Assembly (NCBI RefSeq): GCF_022024275.1
Contig: NZ_CP091804.1
Coordinates: 2,560,501-2,624,500 of the forward strand
Direction of reading: 5' to 3'
Length of the DNA stretch: 64,000 nucleotides
From: Sphingopyxis sp. BSN-002
GTDB taxonomy: Bacteria > Pseudomonadota > Alphaproteobacteria > Sphingomonadales > Sphingomonadaceae
Shown here: positions 33,467-45,415 of the stretch, one piece after another
Layout of the letters: each line of letters opens with the position of its first letter
Position numbering within the stretch: position 1 is the stretch's first letter
Program-made: the position numbers and the translations under genes
Notes under the pieces: generated by a model
What the model saw: the letters and a program-made list of their open reading frames with translations, nothing else
Databases searched by the model: none
What the model was told of the DNA's origin: nothing

Positions 33467-35821
33467 TCAGGCGGCAGCGGTCGCGGCGGGCTCGGGCGGA
33501 CGAAACAGCATCAGCACGTCGGTCGCGGGCATCGGACGGCCGTAATAATAGCCCTGGATGTTGCTGCAGCCGAGGGTGCGCAGCGTATCGACCTCGACCT
33601 CGGTCTCGGCGCCTTCGGCCGTCGTCGACATGCCGAGGCTGTCGGCAAGCGCGACCACGGCGCGGATGATCGCGATCGATTCGATGCTGCCCTTGGCAGC
33701 CCCGACGACGAAGCTGCGATCGACCTTGATCGTCGAGAATTGCGTCTTGCGCAGATAGCCGAGCGACGAATAGCCGGTACCGAAATCGTCGAGGCTGAGG
33801 CGGATTCCAAGCCCGATCAGCTGATCGAGCAGCTGCGCGGCGCCGCCGCCATCGCGCAGGAAAACGCTTTCGGTGACTTCGATCTCGAGCCGCTGCGGCG
33901 GCAGCCCGCTTTGCGCGAGCGCCGAAACGACGACCGAGGCAAAGGCGGGGTCGGTGAGCTGTTCGGCCGAGACGTTGATCGCGACCTTCAGGTTCGACGG
34001 CCATTTCATCGCTTCGTGGCAGGCGGTGCGCAGCACCCATTCGCCGATCGGCGAGATGAGGCGGCTGTCCTCGGCGAGCGGGATGAATCGGCCGGGCGAG
34101 ACATTGCCGAGCTTCTGGTTGTGCCAGCGGATCAGCGCCTCGAAGCCGTTCAGCGTCCCGTCGGCGGCGGTCACCACCGGCTGATAATAAAGCTCGAACT
34201 CGCCGCGATCGAGCGCGCCGCGCAGTTCCTGCTCCATCACGCGGCGTTCCTCGGCCTGTGCATGGAGCGATGCGACATAGGCCGCGACGACGTTTCCGCC
34301 CTTGTCCTTCGACTTGTAGAGCGCAAGGTCGGCGTTGCGGGTCAGCGTCTCGACCGTCGCGCCGTCGGTCGGGCCGATCGCGAAGCCGACGCTGGCGCCG
34401 ACGAAGAGCTGGTGGTTGTCGACGACATAGGGCCGGCTGATCGCCTGGATGATCCGCATCGCCAACTCCTCGGCCTCGTTCGCCGAAGGAACATTGTGAA
34501 GCACGACCGCGAACTCGTCACCGCCGAGGCGGCCGCAGGTCATGCCGCGTTCCATCATCCCCTTGAGGCGCGCCGCGACCTGCGCGAGCAGCTTGTCGCC
34601 GACGGGATGCCCCAGCGTATCGTTGACCGCCTTGAAGCGGTCGAGGTCGATCATCAGCATCGCGCAGCGCGACTTCGTCTCGATCGCCTGGTTCAGCGCG
34701 CGGGCCAGATCCTCGTGCAGGCTGAGCCGGTTCGGCAGTCCGGTCAGATTGTCGAAGCGCGCCATCTTGGCGATCTGCTCGGCGGTGGCATGCTGTTCGG
34801 TCACGTCCGATCCGACGCCGCGAAAGCCGAGGAACTTGCCGCTTTCGTCGAGGCGCGGCGAAGCCGACAGCTCCCACCAGCGGGGCTTGCCCCCGATCGT
34901 CACGGGGACGATCAGGTTCGAAAAGCTCTCGCGCCGCTTCATCCGCTCGGCCATGTTGTGCAGGCTTTTCGGGAAGTTGCCGGTTTCCCAGGCGTCGCCC
35001 GAAAGCGCCTGCAGCAGCGGTATTCCCTCGAGCGCCTCGGCGGTGCCACCGAGCGCATAGGCAAGGCGCGGCGTCACATGGATCAGGCGGCGGTTGTTGT
35101 CGGTCTGCCACAGCCAGTCGGCCGAGGTTTCCTCGAACTCGCGGAGCAGCAGGCTCACCGTCTCGGTCTTTTCGTGCAGCGTTTCCTCGGCGCGGCGGAA
35201 GCGGACATGCGCCTGACCGAAGCGGATGCAGAACAGGCCGAGCAATGTGCCCGCGACGATCGACACCCCGGCGAGCGACGGCGATCCGGCGCGGAACAGG
35301 GCGGCACTCGCCGAAAGGCTTACCGGCGCGATGAACAGCAGGCAGGCGCGGGGAAGGCTGTGCGCCACGATCGCGAGCGTCAGCATCATCAGCAGCGCGA
35401 CCGCCCACATCGACAGCGCATGGTCGAGCGAGGGCGTCAGCCCCTGCAGCCAGAAGGGGGTCGACCAGACGGCGGCCGAATAGAGGGCGTGGCGCGTGCA
35501 CAGCCGGTATTCGGCCGTGCCGGGCGATTTCGGATCGCCCAGCGGCAACCGTGCGAAGATGCGGTAGGACCAGAGGCTGAAACCCAGCGTCCCGGCGAGC
35601 CAGCCGCTGATGATCGGCCAGGCCATGCTTTGGACCATCGTGAAGGCGGCGACGAGCGCCATGCCGACGCCCATCCACAGGCGCAGGCCGCCCTTGCCGC
35701 GAAGCGGCGCAAGCTGAAGCTGGCGGAGATCGCCCACGTCCTCGTTGCGCGGCCCCAGCCCCAAAAGGGTCCGCACGGGAATATCGTTGGCAACTATCTG
35801 GTCGGTCAGCAAACTCTTCAC
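33467..35821 (-). CDS. Membrane-anchored GGDEF-EAL protein with PAS domain
   Basis: A protein of 784 residues. About six membrane helices fill residues 45-220 as a sensory MASE-like module. A PAS domain is at about 235-350 (SADWLWQTDNNRRLIHVTPR, FRGVGSDVTEQH). GGDEF is at about 365-525 with RLGGDEFAVV intact; no inhibitory RxxD site sits before it. EAL is at about 535-775 with all catalytic residues: EALIRW, INVSAEQ, EVTES, LDDFGTGYSS, IKVDRSFV, AEGAETE and QGYYYGRP. It probably breaks down and may make cyclic di-GMP, linking an envelope or redox signal to motility and biofilm. Confidence 0.95.
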   Translation of the reverse strand: MKSLLTDQIVANDIPVRTLLGLGPRNEDVGDLRQLQLAPLRGKGGLRLWMGVGMALVAAFTMVQSMAWPIISGWLAGTLGFSLWSYRIFARLPLGDPKSPGTAEYRLCTRHALYSAAVWSTPFWLQGLTPSLDHALSMWAVALLMMLTLAIVAHSLPRACLLFIAPVSLSASAALFRAGSPSLAGVSIVAGTLLGLFCIRFGQAHVRFRRAEETLHEKTETVSLLLREFEETSADWLWQTDNNRRLIHVTPRLAYALGGTAEALEGIPLLQALSGDAWETGNFPKSLHNMAERMKRRESFSNLIVPVTIGGKPRWWELSASPRLDESGKFLGFRGVGSDVTEQHATAEQIAKMARFDNLTGLPNRLSLHEDLARALNQAIETKSRCAMLMIDLDRFKAVNDTLGHPVGDKLLAQVAARLKGMMERGMTCGRLGGDEFAVVLHNVPSANEAEELAMRIIQAISRPYVVDNHQLFVGASVGFAIGPTDGATVETLTRNADLALYKSKDKGGNVVAAYVASLHAQAEERRVMEQELRGALDRGEFELYYQPVVTAADGTLNGFEALIRWHNQKLGNVSPGRFIPLAEDSRLISPIGEWVLRTACHEAMKWPSNLKVAINVSAEQLTDPAFASVVVSALAQSGLPPQRLEIEVTESVFLRDGGGAAQLLDQLIGLGIRLSLDDFGTGYSSLGYLRKTQFSTIKVDRSFVVGAAKGSIESIAIIRAVVALADSLGMSTTAEGAETEVEVDTLRTLGCSNIQGYYYGRPMPATDVLMLFRPPEPAATAAA

Positions 35822-35965
35822 ATCGCCGGGTTTAGCGGCGACGGGTTACGGGAAGGTAACTACCGGACTGTTCGGGCGTGAAATTCTTGTCCCGGGCCGG
35901 GACAGAAATGCGGAGGGTGACTCGCTGGCCAATGGCGGTTTCGGGGTGGAAAGCGGACGCCTCCC

Positions 35966-36040
35966 ATGCGCACCCCGGCGAAAGCCGGGGCCCAGTGCGC
36001 TGGTGAAATCATGGGCCCCGGCTTTCGCCGGGGTGCACAT
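35966..36040. repeat. REP-like palindromic repeat
   Basis: Two 29-base arms (35966-35994 and 36012-36040) are inverted copies with a single mismatch, separated by 17 bases. Each arm itself contains the self-complementary CCCCGGCGAAAGCCGGGG, so every arm can also fold alone. This CCCCGGC-GAAA-GCCGGGG unit is frequent in sphingomonad intergenic DNA to my knowledge. It lies between the GGDEF-EAL start and the acyl-AMP ligase end. Confidence 0.8.
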
Positions 36041-36094
36041 CTCTATCGTCCACAACCGGTCGTTACCAGCCGCCCCTTGCCCGCGAACGCAGCC

Positions 36095-37909
36095 TCAGGC
36101 CGCGAGTTCGAACGGCTGGATTTCGCCGGCCAGATATTGCGCGCGCGCCTTCGAGCGGCTGAGTTTGCCCGAGCTGGTGCGCGGCAGCGTGCGCGGCGGG
36201 ATCAGCTCGATCAGGCAGTTCATGCCGGTGATCGCGCGGACGCGGTCGCGAATCTTTTCGCGGAGCGCGACGCGCTCTTCCTCGTCGCTGGTCCGGCACT
36301 GGACGAGCACCGCAGGGGTCTCCTCGCCGCCCGGCGCGGTGATCGCGAAGGCGGCGATGTCGCCCGACTTGAAGCCGGGGAGCTGTTCGACCGCCCATTC
36401 GATATCCTGCGGCCAGTGGTTCTTGCCGTTGATGATGATCATGTCCTTGGCGCGGCCGACGATATAGATGTAACCATCTGACAGATAACCCATATCTCCG
36501 GTGTCGAGCCAGCCATCCTGCATGCAGGCGGCGGTCGATTCGGGATCACGGAAATAGCCGGTCATCAGCGACGGGCCGGTGCACCATACCTTGCCGACGG
36601 TCTGGTCGGGCAGGATGTTGCCGGCTTCGTCGCGGACTTCGATGGTCATGTCGCGCGCGGCCTTGCCGCAATTGACGATCGCACGATAGCGCGTCGGGCG
36701 GCCGGCGTCGTTCGAGGCGCCCGACAGCTCGGTTTCCTCGACGAGCTCGACGACGATACCTTCCCCCGGGGGCATGATGCTGACCGCGAGGGTCGCTTCG
36801 GCGAGGCCGTAGCTCGGCAGGAAGGCGCTCGCCTTGAAGCCCGCGTCGGCGAAGGCGTCGACGAAATGCTGCATCACGTCGGGGCGGATCATGTCGGCGC
36901 CATTGCCCGCGACGCGCCAGCGCGACAGGTCGAAGCGGTCGGCGACATGCGTCTGGCTCGACACGCGGCGCGAGCAGATGTCGTAGCCGAAGGTCGGCGA
37001 GTAGCTGAGCGTCGTGCCCTTGTTGCGGCTGATCAGGTCGAGCCAGGCGAGCGGTCGGCGGGCGAAATCCTCGGTCTTGAGGTAATCGACCGACACCTGA
37101 TTGGCGACGGGCGAGAGCAGGCAGCCGACGAGGCCCATGTCGTGATACCAGGGGAGCCAGCTGATGCAGCGGTCGCTGTCCTGGACATGCATGCCATGCG
37201 AGTGCGCGGCGAGATTGTTGAGCAGCGCGCCATGGGTGACCGCGACCCCGTGCGGGAAGCGCGTCGAGCCGCTGCTGTACTGAAGGTAGCAGGTCTCGTC
37301 GGTCTTCTGTTCGGGCAGCCCGGCGACCGGCGCGGGGCGCTTTTCGAAGGCGCTCCAGTCCATCGGCTCGACACCGCGTTCCTGCGCCGCGTCGACCGCC
37401 ATCGTGGCGATTTCGGGCGGGAAGAACAGCATCTTGGGATCGCTGCTCGTCAGCTGGACGACGAGCTGACCGACATAGGAGTCGCGTCCGCCGAAGCTGG
37501 TCGGCAGCGGCAGCGGCACCGGCCAGGCGCCGGCATAGATGGTGCCGAAGAAGAGCGCGGCGAACTCCGGCCCGGTCTCGGCGATCAGTGCGATGCGATC
37601 GTTCGGCTTCACCCCGGCGGCGATCAGGCGGTACGCGGTCGCCAGCGCGTCGGCCTTGAGCTCGCTATAGGGATAGGGACGCACCAGCTTGCCGCGCGGA
37701 TCGTGGAAATTGAGCCCGCGCGTGCCGCTGGCGGCATAGTCGAGCGCTTCGCCGACGGTGGCGAAATCCGAAAAGCGGCGCGGCAGGGCGCATTCGGTCG
37801 GGGTGGGGACAAGGTCCTCCACCACAGGAGCGGAAATTTCAGTCATAGGGCGTGTCGGGTCCCCGGAAACGGGACGCGTGGCAATAATCATGTCATCTTT
37901 TTCAGCCAT
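36095..37909 (-). CDS. Fatty acyl-AMP ligase (FAAL)-like adenylate-forming enzyme
   Basis: A protein of 604 residues from an ATG after AAGGCAG; a longer frame lacks support. The AMP-binding signature is YSSGSTRFPHG at 211-221 (the FAAL variant of YTSGSTGxPKG), followed by SWLPWYHDMGL, typical of FadD32/DltA-like fatty acyl-AMP ligases. Later marks are PSYGLAEATLAV, the ATP-binding DGWLDTGDMGYLSDG, and the C-terminal PRTSSGKLSR lysine motif. FAALs pass acyl-AMP to an acyl-carrier protein for lipid or polyketide synthesis. No acyl-carrier or polyketide gene lies next to it in this window. Confidence 0.92.
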   Translation of the reverse strand: MAEKDDMIIATRPVSGDPTRPMTEISAPVVEDLVPTPTECALPRRFSDFATVGEALDYAASGTRGLNFHDPRGKLVRPYPYSELKADALATAYRLIAAGVKPNDRIALIAETGPEFAALFFGTIYAGAWPVPLPLPTSFGGRDSYVGQLVVQLTSSDPKMLFFPPEIATMAVDAAQERGVEPMDWSAFEKRPAPVAGLPEQKTDETCYLQYSSGSTRFPHGVAVTHGALLNNLAAHSHGMHVQDSDRCISWLPWYHDMGLVGCLLSPVANQVSVDYLKTEDFARRPLAWLDLISRNKGTTLSYSPTFGYDICSRRVSSQTHVADRFDLSRWRVAGNGADMIRPDVMQHFVDAFADAGFKASAFLPSYGLAEATLAVSIMPPGEGIVVELVEETELSGASNDAGRPTRYRAIVNCGKAARDMTIEVRDEAGNILPDQTVGKVWCTGPSLMTGYFRDPESTAACMQDGWLDTGDMGYLSDGYIYIVGRAKDMIIINGKNHWPQDIEWAVEQLPGFKSGDIAAFAITAPGGEETPAVLVQCRTSDEEERVALREKIRDRVRAITGMNCLIELIPPRTLPRTSSGKLSRSKARAQYLAGEIQPFELAA

Positions 37910-37974
37910 GTCTGCCTTGCGCGATCCCTGATAGTTGGAACAAAAAGGCCCATTTTCGGGCGTCAAGGCCCGAT

Positions 37975-38598
37975 ATGGCGGCGCTGATCGTTCTCAATCA
38001 GGCCCGACTGTGGCATAAACATGGCATGGTGTCTCGCCGCAATCCGTCCGACCGGTCCCGCAAACCTCTTGGCGCAGCGAAGCTCGACGAGCTGGCGCTG
38101 GCCTATGTCGCGCGATTCGCCACGAGCCGCGCGAAGCTGACGCGCTATCTTGCCCGGAAGATACGCGAATCCGACTGGACCGATGAAGCCGACGCCATGG
38201 CGGCGTGCGAGGCGGTCGCCGACCGGATGGAACGGCTGCAGTTTCTCGACGACCGGCAATATGCCGCGATGCGGGCCGGGGCGATGACGCGGCGCGGGCT
38301 GGGCGTGCGGCGGGTGAAGGCACAGCTTTTCGTCGACGGCATCGCGCCCGAGGACAGCGGCGAGGCGATCGCCGAGGCCGAGGGGAAGGCGATGGCGTCC
38401 GCAATCGGCTTTGCGCGGCGGCGGCGACTCGGCCCCTTCGGCGTGCGCGCGGCCGACGATCCGAAGGACCGCGAACGGCAGGTCGCGGCGTTCGCCCGGG
38501 CGGGACACAGCCTTGAATTCGCGCGCCGCATCCTCGCGGTCCCGCCGGGGGACGAACCGGCGCTGGCCGCGCTGGACGCCGAGGCGGCGCTCGACTAG
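37975..38598 (+). CDS. recX: RecX-like regulatory protein
   Basis: A protein of 207 residues (190 if the Met at 38026 is used). The first ATG has AAGG 7 bases upstream, but the family-like part begins only at SRRNPSDRSRKPL. RecX three-helix modules follow: LDELALAYVARFATSRAKLTRYL, DRMERLQFLDDRQYAAMRAGAM, and TRRGLGVRRVKAQLFVDGI. RecX binds RecA filaments and limits their activity. recA is not beside it here, which is common in alphaproteobacteria. It is divergent from the FAAL gene. Confidence 0.85.
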   Translation: MAALIVLNQARLWHKHGMVSRRNPSDRSRKPLGAAKLDELALAYVARFATSRAKLTRYLARKIRESDWTDEADAMAACEAVADRMERLQFLDDRQYAAMRAGAMTRRGLGVRRVKAQLFVDGIAPEDSGEAIAEAEGKAMASAIGFARRRRLGPFGVRAADDPKDRERQVAAFARAGHSLEFARRILAVPPGDEPALAALDAEAALD

Positions 38599-38635
38599 GT
38601 CCGCGGAACCTGGTTTTCCGGAGAAGGATCTGCCG

Positions 38636-39100
38636 ATGCGCCCGTTGCTGACCGCCCTCGCCCTGTCGCTTGCCCTTCCCGTGGCGGCATGCGGCGACAA
38701 GGATGCGAGCGCCGCGGCAAAGGCGAACACGATCCCGCTGACGATCGAGATGGCGGGCAAGGCGCATCGCTTCAACGTCGAGGTCGCGCGCACCGAAGCC
38801 GAGCAGGAACAGGGGCTGATGCTCCGCATGAGGCTGTCCGATGACGGGGGTATGCTGTTCCCCTTTCCCAAGCCGAGGATCGCGACCTTCTGGATGAAGA
38901 ACACGCTGATCCCGCTCGACATGATCTTCGTCCGCGCCGACGGCAGCATCGACCGGATCGCCGAAAACACCATCCCCGAATCGCTCGAGCCGGTGGCGAG
39001 CGGGGGCGAGGTTGCCGCCGTCCTCGAGCTTGCGGGCGGCACCTCTGCGAAGCTCGGCATCGACGAGACCGCCAAGGTGACATGGAAAGACACGAAATAG
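38636..39100 (+). CDS. DUF192 family lipoprotein
   Basis: A protein of 154 residues; ATG after GGAGAAGGA. The signal peptide ends in VAAC, a lipobox-like site with Cys at about 19, so it may be lipidated. The DUF192 fold follows: FNVEVARTEAEQEQGLMLR, MLFPFPKPRIATFWMKNTL, and PLDMIFVRADGSI. The family is widespread and its function is unsolved. It starts a short operon-like run with NDUFA12 and DUF2155. Confidence 0.9.
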   Translation: MRPLLTALALSLALPVAACGDKDASAAAKANTIPLTIEMAGKAHRFNVEVARTEAEQEQGLMLRMRLSDDGGMLFPFPKPRIATFWMKNTLIPLDMIFVRADGSIDRIAENTIPESLEPVASGGEVAAVLELAGGTSAKLGIDETAKVTWKDTK

Positions 39101-39161
39101 CGTCGCGCGGCGCGGTTTGCAGCTTGCGGACCGCGGGGGCTTGCCTGTAAACGCCGCAGCC

Positions 39162-39548
39162 ATGAGCATTTTGGGCAAGATTTTCACCTGGTGGGACGGC
39201 GCGACCGTCGGCACGTTGCTGAACAGCTGGAGCACCGGCGAGAAGGTCGGCGAGGACAGCCTTGGCAACCGCTATTTCCGGGCGAAAAAGGGCAGCCGTC
39301 GCTGGGTGATCTATAACGGATCGAACGACGCGAGCCGCGTGCCGCCCGAATGGCACGGCTGGCTGCACGGCACTCTCGACGAACTGCCCGGCGATGTGCT
39401 TCCGGCACCGCGCGCGTGGGAAAAGGAACCGACCGCGAACCTGACCGGCAGCGTGGGCGCCTATCGCCCCGCCGGCGCGCTCGAGCGTGGCGGCCACCGC
39501 GCCGCCGCGACCGGCGACTATGAGGCGTGGCGTCCCGGCGCCGACTGA
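39162..39548 (+). CDS. NADH:ubiquinone oxidoreductase accessory subunit NDUFA12 family
   Basis: A protein of 128 residues; the chosen ATG gives SILGKIFTWWDGATVGT. The conserved core is VGEDSLGNRYF then RRWVIYNG, followed by SRVPPEWHGWLHG and DELP, which is the signature of NDUFA12/B17.2 proteins. In alphaproteobacteria this is an accessory subunit of complex I, matching the mitochondrial one, and the gene commonly sits apart from the nuo operon, near DUF2155 and aat, as here. An earlier in-frame start adds 15 residues with no support. Confidence 0.93.
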   Translation: MSILGKIFTWWDGATVGTLLNSWSTGEKVGEDSLGNRYFRAKKGSRRWVIYNGSNDASRVPPEWHGWLHGTLDELPGDVLPAPRAWEKEPTANLTGSVGAYRPAGALERGGHRAAATGDYEAWRPGAD

Positions 39549-39553
39549 GCTTC

Positions 39554-40198
39554 GTGAGGTCGCATAGCATCCGCATCGCGCTTCTGACGCTTGTCGCGGC
39601 GACCGCGCTGACGGCGTGCGATCGCGGCAACAACGGCAAGCGCCCCGGCGAGACGACCGCGCAGCTCGCCAAGTCCGAACGCGTGCCGCAGGAAGTCGGC
39701 GGGATCGAGGGGGCGACCCCGATGGACCAGCGCGTCGCGGTGGTCGGCCTGCTCAACAAGCGCAACGGGCTGGTCCGCGAGCTCGAGATGAAGCCCGGCG
39801 ATACCGTCCGCGCCGGTCGCGCGATCGTGCGCCTGCGCGCGTGCGAGACCACGGCGCCGTGGGAAGACCCGCCCGAAACCGGCGCTTTCGTCCAGCTGAC
39901 CGTGCAGGATCAGCGCGACGACAAATGGTATCGCGTCTTTTCGGGGTGGCTGTTCAAGGAACGCCCCGAACGCAATGTCATCCAGCACCCGATCTATGAC
40001 GTCTTCGTCAAAAGCTGCGCGATGACATATCCGGGCGGTGAGCCCGTGACGCGCCCGGCGCCCAAATCGGCATCGGCGGCGCCCAAGGCGTCGAGTGCGC
40101 CCCAGTCGCCTGCGGCGAACGGCGGCGAGGGAACGTCCCCCGCGCCGGCTCCGGCGGCACCCAAGGCCGCGCCCGCACCGTCCGACAACACCGAGTAA
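39554..40198 (+). CDS. DUF2155 domain lipoprotein
   Basis: A protein of 214 residues from the GTG at 39554, 5 bases after the NDUFA12 stop; the earlier GTG lies inside that gene. A lipobox LTAC ends the signal ([17 protein letters not shown]). DUF2155 is seen at about 65-150: [40 protein letters not shown] split by position, [14 protein letters not shown] and YDVFVKSC. The last 55 residues are Pro/Ala/Ser-rich and look disordered. That tail overlaps the convergent aat gene over 205 bp. The family is probably a periplasmic envelope protein of unknown role. Confidence 0.85.
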   Translation: MRSHSIRIALLTLVAATALTACDRGNNGKRPGETTAQLAKSERVPQEVGGIEGATPMDQRVAVVGLLNKRNGLVRELEMKPGDTVRAGRAIVRLRACETTAPWEDPPETGAFVQLTVQDQRDDKWYRVFSGWLFKERPERNVIQHPIYDVFVKSCAMTYPGGEPVTRPAPKSASAAPKASSAPQSPAANGGEGTSPAPAPAAPKAAPAPSDNTE

Positions 40199-40764
40199 AG
40201 CCGCCTGAGATAGTCGGCCTGCGGAATTTCGATCGCGCCGAGGCTTTCGAGGTGCGGCGTGATGAACTGGCAGTCGAGCAGGCGCCAGCCGCCGGCAATC
40301 AGCCGCGCGACGAGGTGCGCCAAGGCTACCTTCGATGCATCGCGCGCGCGGCTGACCATCGATTCGCCGAAAAAGGCGCGGCCGAGCGAAACGCCGTAGA
40401 GGCCCCCGGCAAGATCGCCGTCCAGCCAGACCTCGACGCTGTGCGCGTGGCCGAGCTGGAACAGGCGCTCGTAGCTCGTCCTGATGACCGGATTGATCCA
40501 CGTCGTCGGCCGGTCGTCGGCGGGTTCGGCGCAAAGCGCCATCATCTCGCGAAAGGCGGTGTCGGTGGTGACGCGGAAGCGATCGGAGACGATGACTTTC
40601 CTGAGGCTGCGCGACAGGTGAAAGCCATCGAGCGGCAGGATCGCGCGCAGCCGCGGTTCGACCCAATGGACCGACGGGTCATCCGCCCCGTCGGCCATCG
40701 GGAACAGCCCCTGCGCATAGGCGCTCAGCAGGAGCGCAGGGTCGATGGTTTCGACGTGTCTCAG
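39994..40764 (-). CDS. aat: Leucyl/phenylalanyl-tRNA--protein transferase
   Basis: About 250 residues. The core is clear: [18 protein letters not shown], then [34 protein letters not shown], and [26 protein letters not shown]. The tail QLLTKTS resembles the end of known alphaproteobacterial Aat proteins, so the 205-bp tail overlap with DUF2155 looks real. No ATG, GTG or TTG occurs in frame before the Met of LFPMAD (40698). I place the start at CTG 40764, which overlaps the upstream stop as CTGA; an ATC at 40746 is the other option. The enzyme adds Leu or Phe to N-terminal Arg/Lys of proteins to mark them for ClpAP. Confidence 0.9.
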   Translation of the reverse strand: MRHVETIDPALLLSAYAQGLFPMADGADDPSVHWVEPRLRAILPLDGFHLSRSLRKVIVSDRFRVTTDTAFREMMALCAEPADDRPTTWINPVIRTSYERLFQLGHAHSVEVWLDGDLAGGLYGVSLGRAFFGESMVSRARDASKVALAHLVARLIAGGWRLLDCQFITPHLESLGAIEIPQADYLRRLYSVLSDGAGAALGAAGAGAGDVPSPPFAAGDWGALDALGAADADLGAGRVTGSPPGYVIAQLLTKTS

Positions 40765-41567
40765 GACGCGGGCTTCACGAATTTCAGCGTCATGCGGTCC
40801 GATTCGCCGATCGCCAGATATTTTTCGCGGTCCTTGTCGCCCTCGCGCAGGTTCGGCGGCAGCGTCCAGACGCCGTTCGGATAATCGTGCGTATCCTTGG
40901 GGTTGGCGTTGATGTCGCTCTCGCCCGCCAGCCTGAAGCCCGCGGCTTCGGCGAAGGCGATCACCGACGAGCGCTTCATATAGCCGCTCTTTTCCTCGAG
41001 CGCCGAATCCATGTCTTCGGGCAGGCGATGTTCCTCGACCCCCAGCACGCCGCCGGGCTTCAGCATCGCATAGATCTGGCGAAAGGCCTCGGCGGTGTTG
41101 TCCTTGCCGCCGAAGCGCCAGTTGTGGATGTTGCGGAAGGTCAGCACGAAATCGGCGGTGCCGTCGGGTACCTTCGGTCCCGCGCCGGTGGCCGGAAACT
41201 CGGCGAGCTTCAGCGCGCCATAGGTCGCGGCGTCGGCCGTCTGCCTGTCCCTGACGCGGGTCAGTCCCTTGTCCCACGGCGCCGCGACATACAGCGTGCC
41301 GCCGCCGGCCTTTGACAGCGGCGCGAGAATTTCGGTGTACCAGCCGCCGCCGGGCCACAGCTCGACGACGGTATCGCCCGGCTCTACGCCGAAGAAGGAG
41401 AGCGTTTCGGCGGGATGGCGATATTTGTCGCGCGCGACGTTCGCAGCCGAGCGGGTCGGTGCGGCCACCGCGGCCGCGAGCGGGTCGGCGACCTTGCTTT
41501 CGGTCATCGCGAGTGCGGGTGTGGCAAGCGCGACGACGGCACTTGCAACGATCAGGAACGGACGCAT
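40761..41567 (-). CDS. Exported SAM-dependent methyltransferase-like protein
   Basis: A protein of 268 residues; ATG after AGAGGTGCCCAT. A signal peptide is clear ([20 protein letters not shown]). The Rossmann methyltransferase core follows, with motif [19 protein letters not shown] at about 83-100, motif II-like GTLYVAAPW, and [13 protein letters not shown] then [13 protein letters not shown]. Proteins of this COG4798-like group carry signal peptides although SAM is a cytoplasmic cofactor, so the role outside the cytoplasm is unresolved. It precedes aat, with CTGA overlap. Confidence 0.85.
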   Translation of the reverse strand: MRPFLIVASAVVALATPALAMTESKVADPLAAAVAAPTRSAANVARDKYRHPAETLSFFGVEPGDTVVELWPGGGWYTEILAPLSKAGGGTLYVAAPWDKGLTRVRDRQTADAATYGALKLAEFPATGAGPKVPDGTADFVLTFRNIHNWRFGGKDNTAEAFRQIYAMLKPGGVLGVEEHRLPEDMDSALEEKSGYMKRSSVIAFAEAAGFRLAGESDINANPKDTHDYPNGVWTLPPNLREGDKDREKYLAIGESDRMTLKFVKPAS

Positions 41568-41640
41568 ATGGGCACCTCTCGATTTCTCTCTTGGAGAGTT
41601 GGGGGGGAAGAGGCCCCTGTTTGCGAAGGGATGCGCGTCA

Positions 41641-41822
41641 ATGCAAGGGTCGATGCTGGCGGTCAGTGCGGCGGGTGCTGCCGTTGCCGTCATTGCCGAA
41701 GTCGCCGACTATCGGCGCCGTAACCGGCACGACATCGACAATGTCGGTTTCATGCCATGGCGAGGGATTGCGCTGACCGCCGTGGCGGTCGCGCTGCTCG
41801 CCGCAACGCTTGCGCTGAAAAA

Positions 41823-41826
<4 letters not shown>
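41641..41826 (+). CDS. Small two-helix membrane protein, hypothetical
   Basis: A protein of 61 residues (57 from the second ATG). Two hydrophobic segments, SMLAVSAAGAAVAVIAEVA and GIALTAVAVALLAATLAL, are joined by a polar loop with YRRRNRHDIDN. No strong ribosome-binding site is seen, and the family is not recognised. It is divergent from the exported methyltransferase and convergent with cpaF, whose TAG it shares through CTAG. It could be a shadow, but the balanced two-helix plan and clean ends favour a real gene. Confidence 0.5.
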
Positions 41827-43319
<1,493 letters not shown>

Positions 43320-43450
43320 GTCATCATCCTGCTTCGAAACTACAAGCGCGGGAATCGGCCATTTCTCATGGCAAACCCCCATCCGACACGGTGAATAAAC
43401 CGGAAACTTTGACATTCTCCTAATGCGCCGGCCGGCTTCGGAGCGCGCAT

Positions 43451-43484
43451 GAAAAAGCCCGCATCCAGCAGGATGCGGGCCTTT
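43451..43484 (-). terminator. Rho-independent terminator of the atp operon
   Basis: A 10-bp perfect stem GCCCGCATCC / GGATGCGGGC with an AGCA loop, flanked by A5 on one side and CTTTG on the other. On the minus strand it ends in TTTTT, 25 bases after the atpC stop. Confidence 0.9.
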
Positions 43485-43508
43485 GATCTGCCGCAAAATG
43501 CGGAAAAA

Positions 43509-43766
43509 TCAGTTCGCGATATGCTCGGCGAGGACGGTCAGGCCGGCTTCGTTGACTTCGGCAAAGCCGCCTTCGACCTCGATCGTCTCGGGCGCGGCGC
43601 CGTTGGTGGCATAGATGGTCAGCGGACCGTTGCGCAGCGTCGCCATGAAGGGTGCATGGCCTTCGAGCACCGAGAAATCGCCCTCGCTGCCCGGCACGGT
43701 GACCATATAGACGTCGCTCGACCGCTCGAGGCGGGCGGGGGTGACGAGTTCGAACTTCAGGGCCAT
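43509..43766 (-). CDS. atpC: F1F0 ATP synthase subunit epsilon
   Basis: A protein of 85 residues, a short epsilon typical of alphaproteobacteria: only the beta-sandwich domain is present ([56 protein letters not shown]). The C-terminal helical hairpin that inhibits ATP hydrolysis in E. coli is absent. It is last in the operon. A hairpin in the gap to atpD separates it from the rest. Confidence 0.95.
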   Translation of the reverse strand: MALKFELVTPARLERSSDVYMVTVPGSEGDFSVLEGHAPFMATLRNGPLTIYATNGAAPETIEVEGGFAEVNEAGLTVLAEHIAN

Positions 43767-43778
43767 ATCTGTCTCTCG

Positions 43779-43809
43779 AATTCCCTCCCGCCGGAGCGGG
43801 AGGGGAATT
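43779..43809 (-). other. Intercistronic hairpin atpD-atpC
   Basis: AATTCCCTCCCGC pairs with GCGGGAGGGGAATT, a 13-bp stem with one bulge and a CGGA loop, lying in the 49-base gap between atpD and atpC. It has no T run, so it may process or stabilise mRNA rather than end transcription. Confidence 0.6.
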
Positions 43810-43815
43810 GGGTAA

Positions 43816-45381
<1,566 letters not shown>

Positions 45382-45415
45382 TTAGAGCGCTTCGGCGCCC
45401 GATTTCTTCGTGAAG

